Below, in pieces: positions 7,785 to 14,565 of a stretch of 64,000 bases of DNA (position 1 is its first letter; every line of letters begins with the position of its first letter). A program made the position numbers and the translations under genes. Source of the stretch: Saccharothrix sp. HUAS TT1 (GTDB lineage Bacteria; Actinomycetota; Actinomycetes; Mycobacteriales; Pseudonocardiaceae); NCBI RefSeq assembly GCF_040744945.1, contig NZ_CP160453.1, forward strand, positions 3,844,001 to 3,908,000. The letters run 5' to 3'. The notes beneath the pieces are model-generated. The model had not been told where the DNA came from. It saw nothing but the letters and a program-made list of their open reading frames with translations, and searched no databases.

Positions 7785-8912
7785 CTACGCCAGGAGCTTA
7801 GCCCAGTCGTCCCACCAGACTTCGCCGTACCTGGTGGTGCCTGGCATGTGGGCGCGCTGCCATGCGGCGACCGCGTTGGCCGTGGGCTGCTCGTAGATCC
7901 CGTCCGCCCAGCCCGCGTAGGCGGGCGCGAAGCCCTTTCGCTGTAGGGCCTGCTGGATACGAACGATGTGAGGGCGTTCGTGGGGGTAGTAGCCCCCGTG
8001 GCTCTGGGCAGGCCCGGTGATCAGACCGAAGTACTCGTTCCTGGGAAGCGGCCAAGCCGGCGCACTCGGTGACGGAGCTGGACCAGGCGCAGGAGAAGAC
8101 CCGCGGCCGAGAACCAAGCGGTCCCAGTCGTCCTTATACGCGCGGCCGGTCTGAGGTCGGCCCGCCGAAGCCTGCCAGGAGCGCATAGCGTCCGTGGTGG
8201 GCTGCTCCCACACTCCGTCAGCCCAACCCGAGTGGGAGGGTGCCTTGCCGGCTCGCTGAAGCGCTTGCTGAACCTGGCGGACCCAGACTCGTTCGCCCGG
8301 GGTGTAGCCGCCGTGGGACTCGTCGGGGCCGCTGATGTCCCCGAAGTAGTGCCCCGAGGGGAGAGGGAACTCTGTGGCCGGCGAAGGCGACGGACCAGGG
8401 GCGGGCACCTGCCCGCCCGCGACGCGTGGAATGATCACGTCCCGCGCCTGGGGGATGCGTAGGGGACCAGGGCAGGCACGAGGTCCGCCGGCCCATTCGT
8501 ACGCGTAAAGATTGTGCCAGCCGATGCCGTTGCCGTACGCGCCGTTGGCGAGTCGCTTGGGGATGCCGTGGGCATCGCAGATCCACGCCACCAGACGAAC
8601 GAGGGCGTTGACCTGAGCATCGGTCCACGGAACGTTCGGGTTGCCGCCGTCCCAGGTCTCGATGCTTACCGCAAAATCGTTCGCGTTGACATTGGCATCG
8701 GCACGGACGTTGGTATCAACGTACTGGTAGATCACACCGTGCTGGCTCACATAGAAGTGAGACTCAAGCACGATGCCCGGCGAATTCCAATAGCCCTCAA
8801 GGGACTCTGCGCCGGACACGGCGGTATGAAGGATGACGAGCCGCGGAGTGATTCGGTTCTGTTGGTACGACTCGGGGATCAGCCGATGGACGGCAAAAGG
8901 GCATAGAGCCAT
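7785..8912 (-). CDS. Endolysin: N-acetylmuramoyl-L-alanine amidase with two binding repeats
   Basis: 375 residues. The N-terminal domain (1-160) is an amidase_2/PGRP fold with zinc ligands His29 (LVILHTA), His133 (GWHNLYAYEW) and Cys147 (GPRACPGP), and the AmpD-like SHFYV strand near 52. Two C-terminal repeats (about 190-275 and 290-375) share FPLPSGHYFGDISGP / WPLPRNEYFGLITGP starts, a VRQVQQALQRAGK-type helix and WADGVWEQPT. They resemble peptidoglycan-binding_1 modules joined by Pro/Ala linkers. The enzyme cleaves the stem peptide from muramic acid at lysis. It has no signal peptide, so a holin is needed; none is obvious in the window. Confidence 0.9.
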   Translation of the reverse strand: MALCPFAVHRLIPESYQQNRITPRLVILHTAVSGAESLEGYWNSPGIVLESHFYVSQHGVIYQYVDTNVRADANVNANDFAVSIETWDGGNPNVPWTDAQVNALVRLVAWICDAHGIPKRLANGAYGNGIGWHNLYAYEWAGGPRACPGPLRIPQARDVIIPRVAGGQVPAPGPSPSPATEFPLPSGHYFGDISGPDESHGGYTPGERVWVRQVQQALQRAGKAPSHSGWADGVWEQPTTDAMRSWQASAGRPQTGRAYKDDWDRLVLGRGSSPAPGPAPSPSAPAWPLPRNEYFGLITGPAQSHGGYYPHERPHIVRIQQALQRKGFAPAYAGWADGIYEQPTANAVAAWQRAHMPGTTRYGEVWWDDWAKLLA

Positions 8913-9066
8913 TGCGGGTGCCTTACGGGAGCTAAGTCCCCGCCACGCTCGCCCGACAAACGGGAAAGGGGATCGGGGCGTGACGGGAAAAAGGAGGCCG
9001 ATCCGGGAGCGACGCGGAAGGAGGACACGCGCTCAACCGAATCGGAGTCGGTGTAGGCTCTTACCT

Positions 9067-9318
9067 GTGGGAGAGCAGGAGAGCGCAGATCAGCCGGTGC
9101 TGGATGATGAGGTGTTGTCCGGGGTTGCGGACAGCCTCTTGAAGGCGGCCGAAAGGGTACGTCAAGCTTCTTATAGCGCGCGACGGGACAGTAAGATTTA
9201 CGACTTCAACGCCGCTTACGCACGCGATGACATCGCATCGGCGCTGAACTTTGTGGACCAGGCGCTTCCAAAGCTTCTAGAGCAGTCCGACGCAGCGAAG
9301 CGGGAAACTCGCCGGTGA
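9067..9318 (+). CDS. Small acidic helical protein, opposite-strand lysogen gene candidate
   Basis: 83 residues from GTG at 9067; a longer upstream reading frame is arginine-rich nonsense. The protein looks fully helical (LLKAAERVRQASYSARRD, ALNFVDQALPKLLEQ) with no family I recognise. It is transcribed against the surrounding late operon. A -10-like TAGGCT at 9054-9059 ends seven bases before the GTG, which would give a nearly leaderless transcript, and there is no ribosome site. The gene therefore seems to have its own promoter and may be expressed in the lysogen. The function is unknown. Confidence 0.6.
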   Translation: MGEQESADQPVLDDEVLSGVADSLLKAAERVRQASYSARRDSKIYDFNAAYARDDIASALNFVDQALPKLLEQSDAAKRETRR

Positions 9319-9323
9319 GGCTT

Positions 9324-9740
9324 CTACTGCGCGGCCCGATCCCGGAACAGCGCCGCAACGTCGGCAAGCTCGTTCTTAGTCGTTTCGCGTTCGATCTCGA
9401 TAGCCACTCGGCGGCGTTCGCCTTCGGTGAGCAGCAATCCGGTTAGCATCTGGTTCACCGTGGCTAGCATCTGACCGCTTGGCTTCGTGGATTTGAGCAA
9501 GCGGTCAAGGAAGTGCAGCGTGGCCCGAGCAAACTCCCAATCGGAAGGCTCGTAGTATCGCGCCTGTGCGGACTCGCCCATCGATCGGTAAAGGTCAACG
9601 GTGATCGGATGTGGACTCGGGAAGTCCAGCGGTGGCTGAAGAACCGTGCCGATGGCCGTAATCTTCTCGATCTGAACTTCGTCCTTGTTGCGTCGAACTC
9701 GTTCTTCGGAACGCTTCGGCACTGGACCTCTGTCACCCAT
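9324..9740 (-). CDS. terS: Terminase small subunit
   Basis: 138 residues. The ATG at 9740 is preceded by a strong ribosome site (GGAGGAGG, 8 bases away), so an in-frame start further upstream is unlikely. The N-terminus MGDRGPVPKRSEERVRRNK is the classic P27/small-terminase opening of actinophages. A helical DNA-binding and oligomerisation region follows (WEFARATLHFLDRLLKS; MLATVNQMLTGLLLTEGERRRVAIEIER). TerS recognises the packaging site and recruits the large subunit. The neighbouring HNH gene supports a cos-type packaging system, since HNH proteins work with terminases in such phages. Confidence 0.85.
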   Translation of the reverse strand: MGDRGPVPKRSEERVRRNKDEVQIEKITAIGTVLQPPLDFPSPHPITVDLYRSMGESAQARYYEPSDWEFARATLHFLDRLLKSTKPSGQMLATVNQMLTGLLLTEGERRRVAIEIERETTKNELADVAALFRDRAAQ

Positions 9741-9790
9741 GGTGACCAACCTCCTCCTGGGAGTATCTGAAACGATCCACCCGGGATCGG

Positions 9791-9819
9791 TTGTGTCGCC
9801 GATCACATTCGTCTACAAT
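9791..9819 (+). promoter_or_regulatory. Sigma-70-type promoter for the 9858 gene
   Basis: TTGTGT, a spacer of exactly 17 bases, then TACAAT. Transcription would start near 9826, about 32 bases before the ATG at 9858. This is one of the best -10 boxes in the phage and points away from the late operon. Confidence 0.6.
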
Positions 9820-9857
9820 GGATAGTTACTTGGCGACGGGTAACGTAAGGCGGACAT

Positions 9858-10289
9858 ATGGCGATTCGCGAAAACTGGGAAGCCGTATTCCAGGTCACAG
9901 AGACAGGCCAGTACCGCTCGTTGGCAGGGTTTTGTTCGTCTAAGGAGGCAGATGAGTTCGGTCGGCGCGAAGCTACCCCGGAATTGACCTACGCAGGCAG
10001 CCTGCAACAGCTACCGCCACTCAGTTTTGTCTACTTCAAAGCATCGTTGAAAGCGTCCGACGAGTCAGCCCACATCGCGATTGTCACGGACTGGAATCCC
10101 CGGACAAGAGTGGGCCAGGCGAGGGACGACAGCGATATAAGGTGGTTCGTCCGGCGCGACGAATTGCCTCGTCACGTGCACGAGTTGCGGCCAGGAACCG
10201 TCATTTCTTTCTATGGTGAGCCGAAACCACCACGGGGTTACTCGCTACCGGTTGCGGAACATGTCCAGATCCTTGACATCGCGAGTTAG
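9858..10289 (+). CDS. Unknown protein in reverse orientation inside the late operon
   Basis: 143 residues of mixed alpha/beta composition with no motif I recognise (HIAIVTDWNPRTRVGQARDDSDIRWFVRRDELPRHVHELRPGTVISFY). The middle and C-terminal part reads like a small beta-barrel domain. The ATG follows AAGGCGG by six bases. It has its own good promoter, opposes its neighbours, and its 3' end overlaps the 3' end of the HNH gene by four bases. This layout is typical of a moron or lysogenic-conversion gene. The function is unknown. Confidence 0.75.
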   Translation: MAIRENWEAVFQVTETGQYRSLAGFCSSKEADEFGRREATPELTYAGSLQQLPPLSFVYFKASLKASDESAHIAIVTDWNPRTRVGQARDDSDIRWFVRRDELPRHVHELRPGTVISFYGEPKPPRGYSLPVAEHVQILDIAS

Positions 10290-10588
10290 CTCTTGCGCCG
10301 GCCCGGGTGACTCTCGGGTGGACGCTTCCGCATCGCATGGAGGCGGGCTTTCGCCTCGTTGCCCTCACGGGCACTCTTCGTCGCGTGGCACCTGGCACAC
10401 GCGGCCTGAAGGTTCTCGTCGGAATGGTCCAGGCCCGGAACACGGTGGTCCACCTCAGTGGCGCGGCCTAGGCACCTGTCGTAGGCGAGCCGGCACTTGT
10501 ACTTGTCCCGCCGCAGGATGCGAGGGACGTACCTGGTTAGCCAACCCGGGGGAAGCTCTCCGCGGCGGTTCGAAGAACTCCACGGCAC
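10286..10588 (-). CDS. HNH endonuclease
   Basis: 100 residues from GTG at 10588, preceded by AAGGGG. The HNH core is complete: YKCRLAYDRC (first cysteine pair), ATEVDHRVPG (DH), DHSDENLQAACARCHATKS (Asn and second Cys pair). In cos phages a small HNH protein beside TerS takes part in specific cleavage of the packaging site. It is the first gene of the late operon in transcription order. Confidence 0.9.
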   Translation of the reverse strand: MPWSSSNRRGELPPGWLTRYVPRILRRDKYKCRLAYDRCLGRATEVDHRVPGLDHSDENLQAACARCHATKSAREGNEAKARLHAMRKRPPESHPGRRKS

Positions 10589-10608
10589 GATTACCCCTTA
10601 AAAACTAG

Positions 10609-10676
10609 GAGCCGCCCTTCCACGGGGCGGCTCTTAGTCTTTTCTAGCTAGAGGCCCTTTCGGGGCCTCTCTAGTT
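10609..10676 (+). terminator. Double hairpin, probably bidirectional terminator
   Basis: Hairpin 1 is GAGCCGCCC/GGGCGGCTC (10609-10633). It is followed by TTAGTCTTTT on this strand and, on the other strand, by CTAGTTTTTAA, so it can terminate both ways. Hairpin 2 is AGAGGCCC/GGGCCTCT (10650-10670). It separates the late module from the early side. Confidence 0.7.
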
Positions 10677-10736
10677 AAGTCTGTCGTTCGGGGTGATCAG
10701 CACCCCTCACTCTATATAGAGGTGTTACACGTCCAT

Positions 10737-10800
10737 GATCGTCACATGGCACCCCAGAACTGTGATGCAGGTCACCATGTCACTCGATCGTGTGACGATC
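10737..10800. promoter_or_regulatory. 64-bp nested dyad with GTGA-N6-TCAC centre
   Basis: The outer arms GATCGTCACA (10737-10746) and TGTGACGATC (10791-10800) are exact inverted repeats. At their midpoint is TGTGATGCAGGTCACC (10761-10776), whose half-sites GTGA and TCAC are centred on the same position. The element lies between the terminator and the 10837 gene. It could be an operator, a terminase-binding site or part of cos. The half-site spacing equals that of the palindrome at 20248. Confidence 0.55.
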
Positions 10801-10836
10801 TGACACTGCCAGATGGATCGCCGCTACGGTGCCCAC

Positions 10837-11103
10837 ATGCCCGTTAAGCCCAGGAAGACGGGGCCTGTTTACGCGTCGCTGTGGGCCTATGCGAGCCCTG
10901 AACGTGCCCCTGTCATCCTCGAAGACGCCTTCGGTGAGCACTCGGCGAACAGCACAATGGCCGCTGCTGCGGCGTCTGTGCTCAGCGAGTACGTGACCAT
11001 GCAGGAGATGCCCGAGGGCTATACCTGGATCGGGGTTACGGTCGAGCCTGGAGGCGTTCCAACGGTCGAGTACACGATTGCAATCAGCCGGATCACCGGT
11101 TAG
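10837..11103 (+). CDS. Small unknown protein at the late/early boundary
   Basis: 88 residues from ATG at 10837. No recognised family; the last part (EGYTWIGVTVEPGGVPTVEYTIAISRITG) looks like an amphipathic beta structure. No ribosome site is visible. A -10-like TACGGT ends six bases upstream, so the transcript may be leaderless. In-frame starts upstream lie within the promoter-like region. Like the genes at 9067 and 9858 it opposes the late operon, so prophage expression is plausible. Confidence 0.55.
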   Translation: MPVKPRKTGPVYASLWAYASPERAPVILEDAFGEHSANSTMAAAAASVLSEYVTMQEMPEGYTWIGVTVEPGGVPTVEYTIAISRITG

Positions 11104-11169
11104 CGACTAACGAATCGACTTGAAAACCCGTACACAACCGACGGGCAGCTATACGCCCCGGTCAGGGGC

Positions 11170-11201
11170 CCGGCCCCGGGGGGTCACCCCCCTGGGGCCG
11201 G
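11170..11201. terminator. Very stable GC hairpin
   Basis: CCGGCCCC plus GGGGGG pairs with CCCCCC plus GGGGCCGG. That gives 14 pairs with one bulged T and a TCA loop. It lies 67 bases after the stop codon of the 10837 gene. There is no T-run, so termination without Rho is uncertain; a packaging or end structure is an alternative. Confidence 0.5.
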
Positions 11202-11341
11202 ACAAAGGCTCTGAAGTTGTGCCTGCGATTCTGCCGGGCAGGGATGCGAATTGCAAGCCACCCCCCAAACTGCGTGCCGCGGCCTAGCTCACACCGGAAT
11301 GCACTAGTGCGACCAGGGCGCACACAATCCACCCCCCCTCC

Positions 11342-11419
11342 CCCTGTGTGCCTCTCTAAGCCCCCCTGTGTGCAGACCCCTCCCCTGTGCAACCCCCTGT
11401 AGGGAAAAGCCCTGTAGGG
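11342..11419. repeat. Five CCCTGT-containing repeats in a C-rich tract
   Basis: CCCTGT recurs at 11342, 11364, 11383, 11395 and 11410. The first two sit within CCCCTGTGTGC and the last two within CCCTGTAGGG. The strand is strongly C-biased from about 11325 to 11420. The spacing is irregular (22, 19, 12, 15), unlike a simple tandem repeat, and resembles a protein-binding array near a packaging site or origin. Confidence 0.5.
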
Positions 11420-11562
11420 CACACCCAGGGGGCAGGAAAGCGGCCCTTGCTGGGCAGGCCCAGTACCGAGGCCCCTCCCAGGGGCCGGCCTACTGCGGTG
11501 ACCCCCTCCCAGGCGGAACCTACCGAGGGGAAACCGCAGGTCAGGGCAGGTTTGAGCCTCCT

Positions 11563-11578
11563 GATTTGACAGTTCCCC
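11563..11578 (+). promoter_or_regulatory. Stoperator-like site 1
   Basis: GATTTGACAGTTCCCC, followed by the partly conserved GCAAC. The TTGACA within it could be a -35 box; the best -10 candidate, TAATAC at 11592, is 20 bases away. One of five same-strand copies. Confidence 0.75.
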
Positions 11579-11805
11579 GCAACCTATGAACTAATACCGC
11601 TGTCGCCAGGACGGGACGCGAACCGCAAGGGACGCGAACTACCTGCGCCGACTCGAACCGCTAGGCATAACTACAGCGCACATGGGACCGGCCTAGCCGG
11701 GCCCTACGTGAGTGACGCCGGCCAGTGGGCCGCAGTCAGAGCCGCATTCGACGGAACCCAACGCCAAGGTTCAGTAGGTACGCCCGAAACCGTCGTCTAC
11801 CTGCG

Positions 11806-11821
11806 GATTTGACAGTTCCCC
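11806..11821 (+). promoter_or_regulatory. Stoperator-like site 2
   Basis: GATTTGACAGTTCCCC, followed by ACAAC as at site 4. It lies 284 bases before the first early gene and contains a TTGACA that could serve as the early-promoter -35. No clean -10 is seen at 16-18 bases, so a purely repressive role is also possible. Confidence 0.75.
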
Positions 11822-11917
11822 ACAACGACCGGCAAGCTTAGCGCTACACCAGAGGGACACGGACCGGATACCAGGTGCGAAAGCTACTAGGTCCGGGGGA
11901 ATCCAACCCCTCACCTG

Positions 11918-11940
11918 ATCTTTGAGAACTCAACAGCGAG
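11918..11940 (+). promoter_or_regulatory. rRNA-leader-like antitermination element (boxA-type)
   Basis: CTTTGAGAACTCAACAGCG closely resembles the TTTGAGAACTCAAnAGTG element conserved in actinobacterial rRNA leaders just before the 16S gene, where Nus-factor antitermination occurs. Here it lies about 150 bases upstream of the first early gene and before a strong hairpin. The resemblance is from memory of rRNA leaders; function in the phage is inferred. Confidence 0.5.
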
Positions 11941-12033
11941 TGCATTACCTGATGTGCCGAGTGGGCTGGTGATCCGCCCATATGCATGACATAGGCGAAA
12001 GCATCAGGAATATGACTTTGACGTCTGCCTTTC

Positions 12034-12057
12034 AGGGAGGGACCTCGGTCCCTCCCT
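12034..12057 (+). other. Perfect 10-bp hairpin in the early leader
   Basis: AGGGAGGGAC and its exact complement GTCCCTCCCT flank a CTCG tetraloop. It lies 33 bases before the ATG of the first early gene with no T-run after it. It may stabilise the mRNA 5' end, act as an attenuator, or serve as a boxB-like stem. Confidence 0.55.
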
Positions 12058-12089
12058 GCGAGGGGAAACGTCAAGGGAAAGGGCATGAC

Positions 12090-12449
12090 ATGGCTAAGGG
12101 CAACACCAAGGCACAGCCGGCCAACTGGTTCGCCAAGCACAAGGCTTGGGTCCTGGGTGTCGGTGCGCTGTTCGCGGTGTGGATCACCCTCGGGTTCCTG
12201 GTCGCGCTGTTCGGGGGTGAGTCGCCGGCCGCTGCCAGCGACAGCACCACCAACGACCGCCGGGCTTTCACGGCCTACCAGCGGTGCGTGGAACGCGAAG
12301 GTTTGGAGCAGTTCAAGACGTGCGGAGAGGCTTGGGGAATCAAGTTTCAGGACAACTACCTCCGGTGCCCGGAAGGGCTGGACACCACGGAAGATCCGGA
12401 GTTGGGGACCATCGTCCGGTGCTACGACGAGAAGGTTTCGACCGAATGA
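12090..12449 (+). CDS. Single-pass membrane protein, first early gene
   Basis: 119 residues; ATG at 12090 after AAGGGAAAGGG. A basic cytoplasmic start (KHK) precedes one transmembrane helix at about residues 19-40 (AWVLGVGALFAVWITLGFLVALF). An outside domain with three or four cysteines follows (AYQRCVEREG, QFKTCGEAWG, NYLRCPEG, VRCYDEK), probably disulfide-bonded. No family recognised. As the first gene of the early arm and a surface-exposed protein, it is a candidate for superinfection exclusion; that is inference only. Confidence 0.75.
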   Translation: MAKGNTKAQPANWFAKHKAWVLGVGALFAVWITLGFLVALFGGESPAAASDSTTNDRRAFTAYQRCVEREGLEQFKTCGEAWGIKFQDNYLRCPEGLDTTEDPELGTIVRCYDEKVSTE

Positions 12450-12467
12450 GCTGAGTCTCTTCTCTCG

Positions 12468-12486
12468 GACCCCTGCGGGGGTCCGG
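12468..12486 (+). terminator. GC hairpin after the first early gene
   Basis: GGACCCC and GGGGTCC flank a short TGCGG-type loop shortly after the stop codon at 12449. No T-run is visible. The following 380 bases are GC-rich and apparently non-coding. Confidence 0.45.
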
Positions 12487-12723
12487 GGGTGGGTACTCAG
12501 ACACCCAATCAGACGTCAAGGTCAGGCGCACGGCCCCGGGGCCGGCGCGGGGGGCCAGGGGGCGCGCGGCGCACCTGGCGACTCTCGACCGTTGGGCATT
12601 CAGGCCCGACCGTTTCTAGGCCGAATCCGGCCACCCCCGATCATGTCTGTGTGGTCCCTAGGTGAGTTCACCCTAGGTCCGCTCCCACCCGTGCGGGTAC
12701 GTGTGCCATTTTTTGTGCGAACC

Positions 12724-12738
12724 GATTTAACAGTTCCC
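12724..12738 (+). promoter_or_regulatory. Stoperator-like site 3
   Basis: GATTTAACAGTTCCC; the next base is T instead of C, so it is the most divergent of the five. It lies in the gap between the first two early genes, the typical setting of L5 stoperators. Confidence 0.65.
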
Positions 12739-12872
12739 TGGTATGTGTACGGGGGGTGATTGTTCGGTTCAAAAGGCTTGAGCCTGTCTGAGAAGGCTTG
12801 GTGAATCACACTCCTGAAAGGCTTGGGGGTGTGATGCGCCATGCCCATTCAGCTAGGGAAAGGCATGGGTAA

Positions 12873-13214
12873 ATGAGGTTTGAGCTGTGGAACCGCGTGG
12901 GTCGAGTCATCGGCAGAGGTTTCGCCGTGGATTCGGTCACGAGGTTCGACAACGGGACGCGCTACCACATGGCGTACAACGGCGTGAACATCGGGGACGT
13001 GTTCAAGTTGCACGGGTACCCGGATGAGTGGATGGCTACTGCCGAAACCGGGGATGCGGACAGCATTCGCATCATCGGAGGTTTCAAGTCACGCCGGGAC
13101 GCTTGCCTGTTCCTCTTGGGACAGGCGTACGAACGGGACTGGCCGGCCCGCCACTGGCGGAATCACGAGTGCGGCCCACTGCCCTATACGGCCACCATTC
13201 GGCTAGAGGCTTGA
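12873..13214 (+). CDS. Unknown early protein
   Basis: 113 residues, ATG at 12873. It is a compact alpha/beta protein rich in Trp and Arg (RHWRNHECG near the end), beginning MRFELWNRVGRVIGRGFAVDS like a small beta-barrel. No known family. The ribosome site is weak (AGGGAAAGG lies 14 or more bases upstream). Confidence 0.65.
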   Translation: MRFELWNRVGRVIGRGFAVDSVTRFDNGTRYHMAYNGVNIGDVFKLHGYPDEWMATAETGDADSIRIIGGFKSRRDACLFLLGQAYERDWPARHWRNHECGPLPYTATIRLEA

Positions 13215-13278
13215 GTGTTGCCCGTTCTGCACAGGTCCCCTGTGCCGTTCGGGGAGTTCTCAACCTGATAGGGGAGCA

Positions 13279-13617
13279 ATGGGCAAGTACGTGATCCGAA
13301 CCTTCCTCACGGAGTACGGCCCCTGGGAGGAAGGTGCCGACGAACCACCCCGCATCGGGGAGCCCGATGAGGAGACGCACGAGTTCGACACCTTGGAGGA
13401 AGTCCGGGCGCACCTGGACGGCGAAGGGTTGAACTCACCTTCGCAGTCGCCGGGGGCCGGGCCAACGACGTGGCTCAGCCTCTTGGACGGTAGCCGGCCC
13501 ACCTGGGATGGCAACTACACGGGGCACACGGAGGAGCTGACGGCCCATCGGGTCGAAGGCTTCACCGATGAGGAGTGGGCTTCCCTCGTGGAAGACCTCC
13601 GCGCGCCGGGGCACTGA
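13279..13617 (+). CDS. Unknown acidic early protein
   Basis: 112 residues, strongly acidic (WEEGADEPPRIGEPDEETHEFDTLEEV). It starts MGKYVIRTFLTEYGP, with the second half around TWDGNYTGHTEELTAHRVEGFTDEEW. ATG at 13279 follows GGGGAG. It may be a DNA-mimic or a small enzyme inhibitor, but that rests only on charge. Confidence 0.65.
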   Translation: MGKYVIRTFLTEYGPWEEGADEPPRIGEPDEETHEFDTLEEVRAHLDGEGLNSPSQSPGAGPTTWLSLLDGSRPTWDGNYTGHTEELTAHRVEGFTDEEWASLVEDLRAPGH

Positions 13618-13743
13618 GCACCACCGGTGATGCACGGGCGTCCGTCCGTGCGTTGCCGCGCCTGCTCAGGCGACATTTCCGATTAAGGCCGCAAAGGCAT
13701 GGTGTCTTTGTCGCGCCCGGAAACACACCCAAAAGGGGAAGCA

Positions 13744-14145
13744 ATGAGAGTGTTGATGTCTTTAGCGTGCGCTGTGGCGGCTGCGCTGGGCCTGGTGATC
13801 ATCGGTCTCCCCGGTGGCTCACCGGCCCCCGTGTTCCCCCGCATCGCGTACGCGGTGAGCACTCCCAGCACGGCCGTGGAGGTTTCGACCACTACGGAGG
13901 TTCCGACCACATCGGGGGTCCAGGCGACCCAGGAGGAAACGAGCACGACCACGCCGACCGAAGTCACCACCACCACCACGCCGGCTCCGGCGGTGACCGA
14001 TCCGGAAGGGTTGAACGACTGCCGGACGGACGGCAACCGCGTGTGCGGCGCGCACATCCCGCACGTGAACGTCTGGGTCCTCCTGTGCTTCCCGGAGGAC
14101 GGTTCGAGAGGTTTCATCGTCGGCCGGGCCGACGAGTGCGCGTAG
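13744..14145 (+). CDS. Secreted protein with Thr-rich stalk and Cys-containing C-terminal domain
   Basis: 133 residues. ATG at 13744 follows AAAAGGGGAAG. The signal peptide (about 1-35: LMSLACAVAAALGLVIIGLP) leads to a Thr/Ser/Val/Pro-rich stretch (about 40-83) like cell-surface stalks. A small domain with four cysteines at the end follows (NDCRTDGNRVCGAH, VLLCFPEDG, ADECA), suggesting two disulfides. It is likely exported or anchored at the envelope. Host-surface alteration in the lysogen is plausible but unproven. Confidence 0.7.
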   Translation: MRVLMSLACAVAAALGLVIIGLPGGSPAPVFPRIAYAVSTPSTAVEVSTTTEVPTTSGVQATQEETSTTTPTEVTTTTTPAPAVTDPEGLNDCRTDGNRVCGAHIPHVNVWVLLCFPEDGSRGFIVGRADECA

Positions 14146-14228
14146 GCGCTGAACGTCCTTGCTGAGGGATGGGCCGCGGCGGTCCGTCTCTTGGCATCCC
14201 CGCTCAGAGTCGCAGGAGGTTTGAACAA

Positions 14229-14486
14229 GTGGGCGCAGTGCACAGCGAAAGAGCGCGCTTCGTAACGGACCTCGTTTCGGTGTGGATCGAGAACGACAGC
14301 GACCACAACCCCGACGCGGTGAAATTGGCGCACGAGGGTAGTTGGTCGTCGTTGGGGGACCACCTGATTCGAGTGATGAAGAATGCTAGGCGATTCTCCG
14401 CAGCCTGGCAGACGGCTCAAGAGCTGGCCCCGAACGACTACCCCCGAATCGATTGGGAAGGCATCAGGTCGAATCTGGTGGGGTGA
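14229..14486 (+). CDS. Unknown small early protein
   Basis: 85 residues from GTG at 14229, with AGGAGG nine bases upstream; upstream in-frame codons lack a ribosome site. Predicted mostly helical (FVTDLVSVWIENDSDHNPDAV; HLIRVMKNARRFSAAWQTAQEL). No family recognised. Confidence 0.65.
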   Translation: MGAVHSERARFVTDLVSVWIENDSDHNPDAVKLAHEGSWSSLGDHLIRVMKNARRFSAAWQTAQELAPNDYPRIDWEGIRSNLVG

Positions 14487-14565
14487 GGACTGAGCTGGTT
14501 CTCTCGTGAAAGGCTTCAGTGCCTTTTGCGGGGGTGTCCGCTCAGGACTAGTGGGAGGTTTGACA

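Larger units (their letters stand above)
11104..12089. other. Non-coding control hub between late and early arms
   Basis: Almost 1 kb without a convincing gene. It holds a very strong hairpin (11170-11201), a C-rich block with five CCCTGT repeats (11342-11419), two stoperator-like sites (11563, 11806), a direct repeat GGGACGCGAAC (11613 and 11629), an rRNA-leader-like element (11918-11940) and a perfect hairpin (12034-12057). The early promoter must be here, and by comparison with L5-like phages the cohesive end is expected between the HNH gene and the early genes. I could not locate the cos cut. Confidence 0.7.
12450..12872. other. Intergenic region with a stoperator and short repeats
   Basis: No gene is supported here. 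It contains the hairpin at 12468, a G-rich tract, stoperator-like site 3 at 12724, and three copies of AAGGCTTG at 12773, 12793 and 12818 just before the next gene. A second early promoter is likely but not identified. Confidence 0.6.
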
